From the NCBI RefSeq assembly GCF_002934665.1, contig NZ_NIRS01000001.1, positions 1,178,001-1,242,000 on the forward strand: a stretch of DNA of 64,000 nucleotides, in the 5' to 3' direction. The notes under the pieces are model-generated. The model saw only the letters and a program-made list of their open reading frames with translations, was not told the DNA's origin and made no database searches. Both the position numbers and the translations under genes were made by a program. This document shows positions 1-8,565 of the stretch, piece after piece; within the stretch, counting starts at the first letter, position 1; each line of letters begins with the position of its first letter. This stretch comes from Pseudomonas laurylsulfatiphila (GTDB lineage: Bacteria; Pseudomonadota; Gammaproteobacteria; Pseudomonadales; Pseudomonadaceae).

Positions 1-2599
1 TGAAGTAATGCGCCAGCGGTCCCATCGGCAGGAAAATCCCCACGGCCATGATCAACCCGGTCATCACCAGCAACGGCATGGCCGCGCGGCTTTGCAGGAA
101 CGGGATCTTCGGCGTGCGGATCATGTGCACGATCAGTGTCTGGGTCAGCAGCCCGACCACGAACCAGCCGGACTGGAACAGGGTCTGGTGATCCGGGGTG
201 TTGGCATCGAACACGTACCACATCAAGGCGAACGTGGTGATGTCGAAGATCGAACTGATCGGCCCGAAAAACAGCATGAAGCGCCCGACATCCGCCGGCT
301 GCCAGCGCTGCGGTTGCTTGAGCATCTCGTCGTCGACGTTATCGAACGGAATGGCAATCTGCGAAATGTCATAGAGCAGGTTCTGCACCAGCAGGTGCAT
401 CGGCAGCATCGGCAGGAAGGGGATGAACGCACTGGCCACCAGCACCGAGAACACGTTGCCGAAGTTCGAACTGGCGGTCATCTTGATGTACTTGAGCATG
501 TTGGCGAAGGTGCGGCGCCCTTCCAGCACGCCCTCCTCCAGCACCATCAGGCTCTTTTCCAGCAGGATGATGTCGGCCGCCTCCTTGGCGATGTCCACGG
601 CGCTGTCCACGGAAATACCGATGTCGGCCGTGCGCAGGGCCGGGGCGTCGTTGATGCCGTCGCCCATGAAACCGACCACATGGCCGTTGCCCTTGAGCAG
701 TCGGACGATGCGCTCCTTGTGCGACGGCGTCAGTTTGGCGAAGACGTTGGTGGTTTCCACGGCTTTCGCCAGTTCGGTGTCGCTCATGCGTTCGATGTCG
801 TTGCCCATCAGCAGACCCTGCTGCTCCAGGCCGACTTCGCGGCAGATCTTCGCCGTCACCAGCTCGTTGTCGCCGGTCAGCACTTTCACCGCCACGCCGT
901 GGGCCGCCAGCGCCTTGAGGGCCGGCGCGGTGCTTTCTTTCGGCGGATCGAGAAAGGCTACGTAACCGATCAGCGTCAGGGCCTGTTCATCGGCCAGGCT
1001 GTAGGTGTCGCGACCTTCGATCATCGGCCGCGCTGCGACCGCCACCACCCGCAGGCCCTCGGCGTTGAACGTGGCCGTGACCTGACGGATTCGCGCCAGC
1101 AGTTCTTCGGTCAAGACATCATCGACTTCGCCGTGACGCACCCGCGAGCACACCGCCAGCACCTCTTCTACCGCCCCCTTGCAGATCAGCAGGTGCGGCT
1201 GATCGCGCTCGGCGACCACCACCGACATGCGCCGGCGAGTGAAGTCGAACGGAATCTCGTCGACCTTGCGAAACGCCGTGCCGACTTTCAATTCACGATG
1301 GATTTCGACGTGTTCGAGCACCGCCACATCCAGCAGGTTTTTCAAGCCGGTCTGGTAGTAGCTGTTGAGGTAGGCCATTTCCAGCACGTCATCGGAATCG
1401 TTGCCCCAGACGTCGACGTTGCGCGCCAGGAAGATCTTGTCCTGGGTCAGGGTGCCGGTCTTGTCGGTGCACAGCACGTCCATGGCGCCGAAGTTCTGGA
1501 TCGCGTCGAGGCGTTTGACGATGACTTTCTTGCGCGACAGGAACACCGCGCCCTTGGCCAGGGTCGAGGTGACGATCATCGGCAGCATTTCCGGGGTCAG
1601 ACCCACGGCAATCGACAGCGCGAACAGCAGCGCTTCGGTCCAGTCGCCCTTGGTGAAACCGTTGATAAACAACACCAGCGGCGCCATCACGAACATGAAG
1701 CGGATCAACAGCCAGCTGACTTTGTTGACGCCGGTCTGGAACGAAGTCGGCGCGCGATCCGTCGCACCGACCCGCTGAGCCAGGGCACCGAAATAGGTGC
1801 TGTTGCCGGTGGTGAGGATCACCGCCATGGCCGTGCCGGACACCACGTTGGTGCCCATGAAAAGGATGTTGTCCAGGTCCAGCGGGTTGAGCGTGTCGCG
1901 GTCCTGCTGCCGGGAAAATTTTTCCACCGGCATCGATTCGCCGGTCATGGCCGCCTGACTGACGAACAGGTCCTTGGCGCTGAGCACCCGGCAATCGGCG
2001 GGAATCATGTCCCCGGCAGACAACACGATCAGGTCGCCCGGAACCAGTTGTTTGATCGGCAATTCGATGCGCTGCGCGCGGTGCTCCTCAAGGTCCCGGC
2101 GCATCACCGTGGCCGTGTTGCTGACCATGGCCTTGAGGGCATCGGCGGCCTGGTTGGATTTGGTTTCCTGCCAGAAACGCAGCAAGGTCGAGAGCACCAC
2201 CATGGAGAAAATCACGATGGCGGCTTTCATGTCCTCGGTCAGCCAGGAGATGACCGCCAGCAGCGTCAGCAGCAGGTTGAACGGATTCTTGTAGCAGTGC
2301 CACAGGTGCGTCCACCAGGGCAGCGGTTGTTCGTGCTCGACTTCATTGAGGCCGAACTGCTCGCGCAGGGCATCGGCTTCAGGTTCGCTCAAGCCATCGG
2401 TGTGGGAGCCGAGTGTGTTGAGCAACTGGCCGGTGTCGCTGCCGGCAGCGGCCACCAGGGTTTGCGCCAGGGTGGGCGGGACTTCACGGCTGACCGTGGT
2501 GTCGGTGAAGGTTTCCAGCAACGCCAGGCGACGGAAGTGCCGGGCGATGTGGCGGTTACGCAGGAAGCCTGCGAAGAATTCCTTGAGGGTAAGTTTCAT
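1..2599 (-). CDS. mgtA: Magnesium-translocating P-type ATPase (MgtA/MgtB family), C-terminus cut by window edge
   Basis: A P3-type ATPase that would import Mg2+ across the inner membrane at the cost of ATP. About 866 residues are visible and the last few tens lie beyond base 1. Reading the minus strand from the ATG at 2599 gives a soluble N-terminus, the paired membrane helices around FNLLLTLLAVISW, the actuator-domain loop MTGESMPVEK, and the phosphorylation motif DKTGTLTQDK (aspartate encoded near 1465-1470). Family members are about 900 aa, so nearly the whole protein is here. The long plus-strand reading frame over the same bases is a shadow. The gene points away from the pyoverdine genes and is separated from them by about 570 bases, so it is a neighbour and not part of that pathway. 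Confidence 0.93.
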   Translation of the reverse strand, partial: MKLTLKEFFAGFLRNRHIARHFRRLALLETFTDTTVSREVPPTLAQTLVAAAGSDTGQLLNTLGSHTDGLSEPEADALREQFGLNEVEHEQPLPWWTHLWHCYKNPFNLLLTLLAVISWLTEDMKAAIVIFSMVVLSTLLRFWQETKSNQAADALKAMVSNTATVMRRDLEEHRAQRIELPIKQLVPGDLIVLSAGDMIPADCRVLSAKDLFVSQAAMTGESMPVEKFSRQQDRDTLNPLDLDNILFMGTNVVSGTAMAVILTTGNSTYFGALAQRVGATDRAPTSFQTGVNKVSWLLIRFMFVMAPLVLFINGFTKGDWTEALLFALSIAVGLTPEMLPMIVTSTLAKGAVFLSRKKVIVKRLDAIQNFGAMDVLCTDKTGTLTQDKIFLARNVDVWGNDSDDVLEMAYLNSYYQTGLKNLLDVAVLEHVEIHRELKVGTAFRKVDEIPFDFTRRRMSVVVAERDQPHLLICKGAVEEVLAVCSRVRHGEVDDVLTEELLARIRQVTATFNAEGLRVVAVAARPMIEGRDTYSLADEQALTLIGYVAFLDPPKESTAPALKALAAHGVAVKVLTGDNELVTAKICREVGLEQQGLLMGNDIERMSDTELAKAVETTNVFAKLTPSHKERIVRLLKGNGHVVGFMGDGINDAPALRTADIGISVDSAVDIAKEAADIILLEKSLMVLEEGVLEGRRTFANMLKYIKMTASSNFGNVFSVLVASAFIPFLPMLPMHLLVQNLLYDISQIAIPFDNVDDEMLKQPQRWQPADVGRFMLFFGPISSIFDITTFALMWYVFDANTPDHQTLFQSGWFVVGLLTQTLIVHMIRTPKIPFLQSRAAMPLLVMTGLIMAVGIFLPMGPLAHYF

Positions 2600-3070
2600 G
2601 GCTGGTGCCCCTTTGGTCAGCCGGGAAACCGTCGAGCAGGCAGGTCCACGCCTTTGCCGCCGGAACAACCGGCAAGGCAAGGCCTGGCGCGCCGGTCACG
2701 AATGACAGGCGTGTCGATAGAGCGGCGGCCACGACAAAAAAATCGAAACCACGCACTGTTCAGTGTCGATGAGAGGGTCGTCGAGACACGACCGGGACTG
2801 GCCATGATCAGGATGCCGCTGCTCGCTTGTCGGCGAGACAACGGCACAGGAGACTGCGCGTTATCTTGCCGAGAAAATGCCGGTTACCGAGACCGGCCGA
2901 CAACTGTCACTCGAACAAGTACCCACTGTGGGTCTCCGTAATGGATGAAAACGCGCGAAGCTTACGCCCCGATGTTTGGAGAGTAAACCCGTTACAAAGT
3001 CTTGCAGGGGGAAACGCGGGGTTCTTCAGGAAGGGTTCAGGATTGAGGGTTTTGGGTGATTTCAATGGCC
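2600..3070 (-). other. Long mgtA upstream region, possible regulatory leader
   Basis: This stretch separates mgtA from the REP doublet. No convincing gene is seen. Read as the 5' side of mgtA, it holds short open frames (for example 66 and 76 codons) without clear ribosome sites, and a T-run near 2738-2744 just after a small CACTG/CAGTG dyad. Mg2+ transporter genes in enterobacteria have long leaders that sense Mg2+ or proline. A similar role here is inference only, and no PhoP box was recognised. Confidence 0.25.
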
Positions 3071-3146
3071 CCTTCGCGAGCAGGCTCGCTCCCACAGTAG
3101 TCCTGTGAACACAGGTCCATTGTGGGAGCGAGCCTGCTCGCGAAGG
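3071..3146. repeat. REP doublet (REPIN-like), C variant
   Basis: Two inverted copies (3071-3096 and 3121-3146) of the REP core GCGAGCCTGCTCGCG flanked by GTGGGA and GAAGG, separated by 24 bases. They can form a long hairpin. The doublet lies just beyond the 3' end of pvdA and may stabilise or end that transcript. Such doublets are common in P. fluorescens-group genomes and are thought to be mobilised by RAYT transposases. Confidence 0.9.
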
Positions 3147-3169
3147 CGGCCTGTCAGGCGCCGAAAAAC

Positions 3170-4507
3170 TTAGCTCGCGGTCGCCAACAACAGATCCACC
3201 ACCGACCGCCCATGCCCGCGATGCTTGCCATGCTCATACAAAGAGCCGGCAATCTCATCGGCACGGATCGGCAGGATCGACAGCAAGGTGTCGCTCAGCC
3301 CGTGGCTGGCCTGGCAGAAGCCCTGCATATAGAGGCCGGCCTTGCAGCGCTCGTCGGTGATCAGTTTGTAGTTGCGGTCGACTTCAAAGTCACCGAGGTA
3401 CTCTTCCAGCGGCGCCAGCAGCTTGCGGTGCATCTGCCGCTCGTAACCGGTGGCCAGGACCACGGCGTCGTAGTGACGCACCGAGACTTCACCGGTGGCG
3501 TTGTTGCGCAGCAACAGTTCGACGCCGCGTTCGTTGGCGGTGGCCTTTTCGATCGTGGTCAGGGTATGGAACGCATGACGGGCGATCCCCGAGACCTTCT
3601 GCCGATAGAAGATGCCGTAGATGCGCTGGATCAGATCGATGTCCACCACCGAGTAGTTGGTGTTGTGGTACTCGTTGACCAGGCGCTCGCGCTCGCTGTC
3701 GGGCTGCTGGAACACCAGGTCGGTGAACTCCGGCGAGAACACTTCGTTGACGAAGGGGCTGTCGTCGGCCGGCTTGAGTGCCGAGCCGCGCAGGATCATG
3801 TCCACCTGCACCGACGGGAAGCTGTCGTTCAAATCGATGAAGGCCTCGGCGGCGCTCTGCCCGCCACCGATGATCGCAATGCTCATCGGCTGGTTGTTCA
3901 CGCACGGCTGCTTGGCCATCTGCGCCAGGTACTGGGAATGGTGGAACACCCGGCCGTCATCCTTGAGCGCCTTGAACACTTCGGGAATACGCGGCGTGCC
4001 ACCGGCGCTGACCACCACCGAACGGGTGGTGCGTATCTGTTGATGGCCGCTCGCATCGCGGGAAATCACCCGCAATGCCTCGACCTGGTGGTTGTGCAGC
4101 ACCGGCTCGATGGTCAGCACTTCTTCGCCGTAACGGCTTTGCGCCGTGAACTGCCCGGCAACCCAGCGCAGGTAGTCGTTGTACTCCATGCGGCATGGAT
4201 AGAAGGTGCCCAGGTTGATGAAGTCCACCAGGCGCCCGTGGGCCTTGAGGTAATTGACGAACGAATAAGGACTGGTCGGGTTGCGCAGGGTCACCAGGTC
4301 CTTGAGGAAGGAAATCTGCAACTCGCTCTGGGTCACCAGGGTGTTGCCGTGCCAGCGGTAGTCGGCCTGCTTGTCGAGAAACAGCACATCCAGGTTGCCC
4401 TGGCTCGCCCCGCGCTCTTGCAGCGCGATGGCCAGTGCCAGGTTCGACGGGCCGAAACCGACGCCGATCAGGTCGTGAACGAGGGGCGATGCAATTGCCT
4501 GTGTCAT
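3170..4507 (-). CDS. pvdA: L-ornithine N5-monooxygenase PvdA
   Basis: A flavin- and NADPH-dependent cytoplasmic enzyme that hydroxylates the side-chain nitrogen of ornithine. This makes the N5-hydroxyornithine used by the pyoverdine synthetase. The 445-residue protein has the FAD-binding motif GVGFGPSNLALA near residues 15-27, the NADPH motif IIGGGQSAAEAF near 208-220, and a conserved LATGYE near the C-terminal third, as in the SidA/IucD/PvdA family. Its length matches PvdA (about 443 aa). It lies next to fpvI as in P. aeruginosa. A perfect iron-starvation box (TAAAT-N16-CGT) sits about 100 bases upstream at 4606-4629, so transcription by sigma factor PvdS under iron limitation is expected. 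Confidence 0.97.
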   Translation of the reverse strand: MTQAIASPLVHDLIGVGFGPSNLALAIALQERGASQGNLDVLFLDKQADYRWHGNTLVTQSELQISFLKDLVTLRNPTSPYSFVNYLKAHGRLVDFINLGTFYPCRMEYNDYLRWVAGQFTAQSRYGEEVLTIEPVLHNHQVEALRVISRDASGHQQIRTTRSVVVSAGGTPRIPEVFKALKDDGRVFHHSQYLAQMAKQPCVNNQPMSIAIIGGGQSAAEAFIDLNDSFPSVQVDMILRGSALKPADDSPFVNEVFSPEFTDLVFQQPDSERERLVNEYHNTNYSVVDIDLIQRIYGIFYRQKVSGIARHAFHTLTTIEKATANERGVELLLRNNATGEVSVRHYDAVVLATGYERQMHRKLLAPLEEYLGDFEVDRNYKLITDERCKAGLYMQGFCQASHGLSDTLLSILPIRADEIAGSLYEHGKHRGHGRSVVDLLLATAS

Positions 4508-4605
4508 TTCCAGTGTCCTCTGGATGTTCCCCGCAACAGCGGGGCATTGAACCTAAGTGACCTGACAGGCCTTGGGCCGCACAACAGGTCGTCTGTTGAG
4601 TAGGA

Positions 4606-4629
4606 ACGAGGACAATGGAACAAAATTTA
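4606..4629 (-). promoter_or_regulatory. Iron-starvation (PvdS) promoter box of pvdA
   Basis: On the minus strand the sequence reads GCTAAAT, sixteen bases, then CGT. This matches the known PvdS recognition pattern TAAAT-N16-CGT exactly in both elements and spacing. It lies upstream of pvdA only. Confidence 0.88.
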
Positions 4630-4655
4630 GCGGGGCTGGATGAATCCCGGGGGGA

Positions 4656-5138
4656 TCAGTGGCCTTCCCACTGACGCATCCGCGCACGGCAATGCTTCAT
4701 GGCGTTGACGATGTGCTTTTCCACCAGCGCACGGGAAATGCCCAGTTGCCCGGCGATTTCCAGATGGGACAGGCCATCGATCTTGCGCAACAGAAAACTC
4801 TCGCGGCACAGCCGTGGCAGTTCCGCCAGGGCACGCTGGAGCATATCCAGGCGCTCGCCGTGATCGAGGACCTTGTGCGGTGAAGGCGTGAAGCAGCTTT
4901 CTTCGCTGTCGAGTACGTCCAGCGGCTCGGTGCGACGCAAGGCGTTGCGCCGATGGTCATCGACGACCAGGTTGAGGGCGGTGCGATAAAGGAATGCCCG
5001 GGGCTGCTCGATCGGTGTATCGCTGGAACGCTCCAGGACCCGCAGGTAAGCGTCATGCACCACATCTTCAGCCACCTGACGGTTGCCCAGCCTGGCGTTC
5101 AGGAAACACACCAGCTCGCGATAGTAGTTTTCCAACAT
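4656..5138 (-). CDS. fpvI: ECF sigma factor FpvI (ferripyoverdine receptor regulator)
   Basis: A 160-residue sigma-70 family ECF factor expected to direct transcription of the receptor gene fpvA after ferripyoverdine signalling. Region 2 is visible as AEDVVHDAYLRVLE near residue 22 and RAFLYRTALNLVVDDHRR near 45-62. Region 4 ends with the helix-turn-helix HLEIAGQLGISRALVEKHI. It is not PvdS: the sequence differs and it is shorter. It sits directly upstream of pvdA, exactly where fpvI sits in P. aeruginosa. I chose the ATG at 5138 because GGGAG lies just before it and the length fits FpvI (159 aa). A longer GTG start at 5201 lacks such a site. No fpvR anti-sigma gene accompanies it. A weak Fur box lies at 5239-5257. 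Confidence 0.92.
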   Translation of the reverse strand: MLENYYRELVCFLNARLGNRQVAEDVVHDAYLRVLERSSDTPIEQPRAFLYRTALNLVVDDHRRNALRRTEPLDVLDSEESCFTPSPHKVLDHGERLDMLQRALAELPRLCRESFLLRKIDGLSHLEIAGQLGISRALVEKHIVNAMKHCRARMRQWEGH

Positions 5139-5238
5139 GACTCCCGTCCGCACGGGGGTGCGGTTGCTGTCCTTGAGCCGTCTCGGCGACCGCTGGAACA
5201 CGCAGTGGCACGATAGTGGCAGTTTGAGAGGTGTAATT

Positions 5239-5257
5239 TATAGTAATTCTCATATAG
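5239..5257 (-). promoter_or_regulatory. Probable Fur box upstream of fpvI
   Basis: The minus-strand 19-mer CTATATGAGAATTACTATA matches about 11 of 19 positions of the Fur consensus (GATAATGATAATCATTATC) by hand alignment. It lies about 100 bases upstream of the fpvI ATG. fpvI is known to be repressed by Fur in P. aeruginosa, which supports the call. The match is moderate. Confidence 0.55.
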
Positions 5258-5327
5258 ATTTAAAGTATTGCTTCACCTCGCCCGATAAATAGTCCCCCCC
5301 GTAGGTGTTACGTCGTGTGTCTGGGGC

Positions 5328-5351
5328 TAAATTCCCGGGGGCTTTCATCGT
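5328..5351 (+). promoter_or_regulatory. Iron-starvation (PvdS) promoter box of pvdRT-opmQ
   Basis: GCTAAAT, sixteen bases, CGT on the plus strand: a perfect PvdS box, ending about 60 bases before the pvdR ATG. It places the PvdRT-OpmQ efflux operon under the same iron-limitation control as the synthetic genes. Confidence 0.88.
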
Positions 5352-5411
5352 CCTAAGGACAGCTCCCCGTCTCTGCCCGGACGGGCCGATTTCCCAAGGC
5401 CGGAACCCTGC

Positions 5412-6584
5412 ATGAAACGCCCCCGACAGACCCGACGCGCCCTGCTTGCAGCACTTTGTCTGATCCCCGTGGTGGCCGTCGCCGCCTGGCAGTTCATCCC
5501 ACCGGGCCGCGACCAGTTCACCACCGTCCAGGTCAGCCGTGCCGACATTGAAAGCAGCGTCACCGCCCTGGGCACCCTGCAACCGCGACGCTATGTCGAC
5601 GTCGGCGCCCAGGCCTCCGGGCAAATCCACAAGATCCACGTGGAAGTCGGCGACCGGGTCAAGGAAGGCCAGTTGCTGGTGGAAATCGACCCGTCCACGC
5701 AACAGGCCAAACTCGATGCCGGACGCTTCTCCATCGAAAACCTCAAGGCGCAGCTGCAGGAGCAGCGGGCGCAACACGAACTGGCCCGGCAGAAATACCA
5801 GCGCCAGCAGAACCTCGCCGCTGGCGGCGCCACCCGCGAAGAAGACGTGCAGACCGCCCAGGCCGAACTGCGCGTGACCCAGGCGCGCATCGACATGTTC
5901 CAGGCGCAGATCCGCCAGGCCGAAGCCAGCCTGCGCAGCGATCAGGCGGAGCTCGGCTACACGCGGATTTATGCACCGATGGCCGGCACAGTGGTCGCGC
6001 TGGATGCCCGCGAGGGCCAGACCCTCAACGCCCAGCAGCAGACACCGCTGATCCTGCGCATCGCCAAGCTGTCGCCGATGACCGTGTGGGCCGAGGTCTC
6101 GGAGGCCGACATCGGCCACGTCAAACCCGGCATGCACGCCTGGTTCACCACCCTGAGCGGCGGCACCCGGCGCTGGACCAGCACCGTGCGGCAAATCCTC
6201 CCCGTGCCGCCCAAGCCCCTGGACCAGACCAGCCAGGGCGGTGGCAGCCCCGCCAGCACCAGCAAAAGCGGGAGTGCCCGCGTGGTGCTGTACACCGTGC
6301 TGCTGGACGTCGACAACGCCGACAACGCGCTGATGGCGGAAATGACCACCCAGGTGTTCTTCGTCGCCAACCAGGCGCAGAACGTCCTCACCGCACCCAT
6401 CGCCGCCCTGCAAGCCGGCGCGCAGCCAGACCTGCAGACCGCGCAAGTGGTCGCCAAAAACGGCAGCATCGAACAGCGCAACGTGCGCACCGGCATCAGT
6501 GACCGCCTGCGGGTGCAGATCCTCGACGGCCTGCAAGAAGGCGATCACCTGTTGATCGGCCCGGTCGACGGGAGTGGCGGCTGA
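5412..6584 (+). CDS. pvdR: Pyoverdine efflux periplasmic adaptor PvdR
   Basis: A 390-residue membrane-fusion (HlyD/MacA-type) subunit of the tripartite pump PvdRT-OpmQ, which recycles and secretes pyoverdine from the periplasm. The N-terminus has one membrane anchor (LLAALCLIPVVAVAAWQFI, residues about 11-30). A lipoyl half-motif follows (GQIHKIHVEVGDRVKEGQLL), then a long coiled-coil hairpin rich in Gln, Glu and Arg (about 95-180), and beta-barrel segments. It starts about 60 bases after a PvdS box and ends directly against pvdT, so the two are co-translated. Confidence 0.95.
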   Translation: MKRPRQTRRALLAALCLIPVVAVAAWQFIPPGRDQFTTVQVSRADIESSVTALGTLQPRRYVDVGAQASGQIHKIHVEVGDRVKEGQLLVEIDPSTQQAKLDAGRFSIENLKAQLQEQRAQHELARQKYQRQQNLAAGGATREEDVQTAQAELRVTQARIDMFQAQIRQAEASLRSDQAELGYTRIYAPMAGTVVALDAREGQTLNAQQQTPLILRIAKLSPMTVWAEVSEADIGHVKPGMHAWFTTLSGGTRRWTSTVRQILPVPPKPLDQTSQGGGSPASTSKSGSARVVLYTVLLDVDNADNALMAEMTTQVFFVANQAQNVLTAPIAALQAGAQPDLQTAQVVAKNGSIEQRNVRTGISDRLRVQILDGLQEGDHLLIGPVDGSGG

Positions 6585-8558
6585 ATGCAGACGCCCCTGA
6601 TCGAACTTTCGGACATCCGCAAAGCCTACGGCGGTGGCGACGCGCCTGAAGTTCACGTATTGCGCGGCATCGATCTGTCGATCCATGCCGGCGAGTTCGT
6701 GGCGATTGTCGGCGCCTCCGGTTCCGGCAAGTCGACGCTGATGAACATCCTCGGCTGCCTAGACCGTCCGACCTCAGGCGAGTACCGTTTCGCCGGGGAA
6801 AACGTCGCCGCCCTCGACAGCGACGAACTGGCCTGGCTGCGGCGCGAAGCCTTCGGGTTTGTGTTCCAGGGCTACCACCTGATTCCATCCGGCTCGGCCC
6901 AGGAAAACGTCGAGATGCCGGCGATCTACGCAGGCACCCCGGCCGCCGAACGCCACGCCCGCGCCGCCGCCCTGCTCGACCGCCTCGGCCTGGCTTCGCG
7001 CACCGGCAACCGCCCCCATCAGCTCTCCGGCGGCCAGCAGCAACGGGTGTCGATCGCCCGTGCGCTGATGAACGGCGGTCACATCATCCTTGCCGACGAA
7101 CCCACCGGCGCCCTCGACAGCCACAGCGGCGCCGAGGTCATGAGCCTGCTCGACGAGCTGGCGAGCCAGGGCCACGTGGTGATCCTCATCACCCACGACC
7201 GCGAAGTGGCGGCCCGGGCCAAACGCATCATCGAGATCCGCGACGGCCTGATCATCAGTGACAGCGCCGCTGAAAACCCGACCGCGCAAAACTCGGCCAA
7301 CCCGGGTGCGCTACAAGCCGTCGACCTGCGCAAGCGCTTGAGTGAAGGCGCTGAAGCCACCGGCGCCTGGAAAGGCGAATTGGTCGATGCCGTGCACGCG
7401 GCGTGGCGGGTAATGTGGATCAACAAGTTCCGCACCGCGCTGACCCTGCTCGGGATCATCATCGGCGTCGCCTCGGTGGTGGTCATGCTGGCCGTGGGTG
7501 AAGGCAGCAAGCGCCAGGTGATGGCGCAGATGGGCGCGTTCGGTTCCAACATCATTTACCTCAGCGGCTCGGCGCCCAATCCGCGCACGCCGATGGGCAT
7601 CATCACCCTCGACGAGGTCGCGGCGATCGCCAGCTTGCCCCAGGTGATGCGGATCATGCCGGTCAACGGCCAGGAGGCCGGAGTGCGTTTCGGCAACCTT
7701 GATCACATGAGCTATGTCGGTGGCAACGACACCAACTTCCCGGCGATCTTCAACTGGCCGGTGGTCGAAGGCAGCTACTTCACCCACGCCGATGAACAGA
7801 ACGCCGCGGCGGTCGCGGTGATCGGGCACAAGGTGCGGACCAAGTTGCTCAAGGACGTGGCCAACCCCATCGGCCAGTACATCCTGATCGAAAACGTACC
7901 CTTCCAGGTGGTCGGCGTACTCGCCGAAAAAGGCGCCAGCTCCGGCGACTCCGACAGCGACGACCGCATTGCCATCCCCTACTCCGCCGCCAGTGTGCGC
8001 CTGTTCGGCACGCACAATCCCGAGTACATCGCCATCGCCGCCGACGACGCGCGCAAGGTCAAGGAAACCGAAAAGGCCATCGAGCAATTGATGCTGCGCC
8101 TGCACGACGGCAAGCACGACTTCGAACTGACCAACAATGCCGCGATGATCCAGGCCGAGGCTCGCACGCAAAACACCCTGTCGCTGATGCTCGGTTCGAT
8201 TGCCGCCATTTCGCTGCTGGTGGGCGGGATCGGCGTGATGAACATCATGCTCATGACTGTGCGCGAACGTACCCGCGAAATCGGCATCCGCATGGCCACC
8301 GGCGCACGCCAGCGCGACATTCTGCGCCAGTTCCTCACCGAGGCGGTGATGCTGTCGGTGGTGGGCGGCCTCACCGGCATCGCCCTGGCGCTGATCGTCG
8401 GTGGCGTGCTGATTTTCAGCGAAGTGGCTGTCGCATTCTCCCTGATAGCGGTGCTGGGTGCCTTCGGCTGCGCCCTGGTCACCGGTGTTGTTTTCGGCTT
8501 TATGCCGGCCCGCAAAGCTGCCCGACTCGACCCGGTCACAGCCCTTACCAGTGAATGA
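6585..8558 (+). CDS. pvdT: Pyoverdine efflux ABC transporter PvdT (MacB-type)
   Basis: A 657-residue fusion of an ATPase and a membrane subunit. The N-terminal nucleotide-binding domain has Walker [10 protein letters not shown] (43-51), the signature [15 protein letters not shown] and Walker [12 protein letters not shown]. After a linker at about 230-270 comes the FtsX/MacB permease part with a first helix near 285-305, a large periplasmic domain, and three C-terminal helices. As in MacB, it would act with PvdR and OpmQ to drive substrates from the periplasm out of the cell. The ATG follows the pvdR stop codon with no gap, and opmQ starts 7 bases after its stop. Confidence 0.96.
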   Translation: MQTPLIELSDIRKAYGGGDAPEVHVLRGIDLSIHAGEFVAIVGASGSGKSTLMNILGCLDRPTSGEYRFAGENVAALDSDELAWLRREAFGFVFQGYHLIPSGSAQENVEMPAIYAGTPAAERHARAAALLDRLGLASRTGNRPHQLSGGQQQRVSIARALMNGGHIILADEPTGALDSHSGAEVMSLLDELASQGHVVILITHDREVAARAKRIIEIRDGLIISDSAAENPTAQNSANPGALQAVDLRKRLSEGAEATGAWKGELVDAVHAAWRVMWINKFRTALTLLGIIIGVASVVVMLAVGEGSKRQVMAQMGAFGSNIIYLSGSAPNPRTPMGIITLDEVAAIASLPQVMRIMPVNGQEAGVRFGNLDHMSYVGGNDTNFPAIFNWPVVEGSYFTHADEQNAAAVAVIGHKVRTKLLKDVANPIGQYILIENVPFQVVGVLAEKGASSGDSDSDDRIAIPYSAASVRLFGTHNPEYIAIAADDARKVKETEKAIEQLMLRLHDGKHDFELTNNAAMIQAEARTQNTLSLMLGSIAAISLLVGGIGVMNIMLMTVRERTREIGIRMATGARQRDILRQFLTEAVMLSVVGGLTGIALALIVGGVLIFSEVAVAFSLIAVLGAFGCALVTGVVFGFMPARKAARLDPVTALTSE

Positions 8559-8565
8559 TCGATTG

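Noticed and set aside
8..2941. 977-codon plus-strand open frame opposite mgtA
   Set aside because: His/Arg/Gln-rich translation without domain signals; it is the antisense shadow of the P-type ATPase, which shows DKTGT on the other strand.
4656..5138. Assignment as PvdS
   Set aside because: Sequence and length do not fit PvdS; position between pvdA and pvdR and the shorter length fit FpvI.
5139..5201. N-terminal extension of fpvI from a GTG
   Set aside because: No ribosome site; the ATG at 5138 has GGGAG close by and gives the family's usual length.
5250..6686. 478-codon minus-strand frame over pvdR
   Set aside because: Antisense of an adaptor protein with clear HlyD features; composition is typical of a shadow frame.
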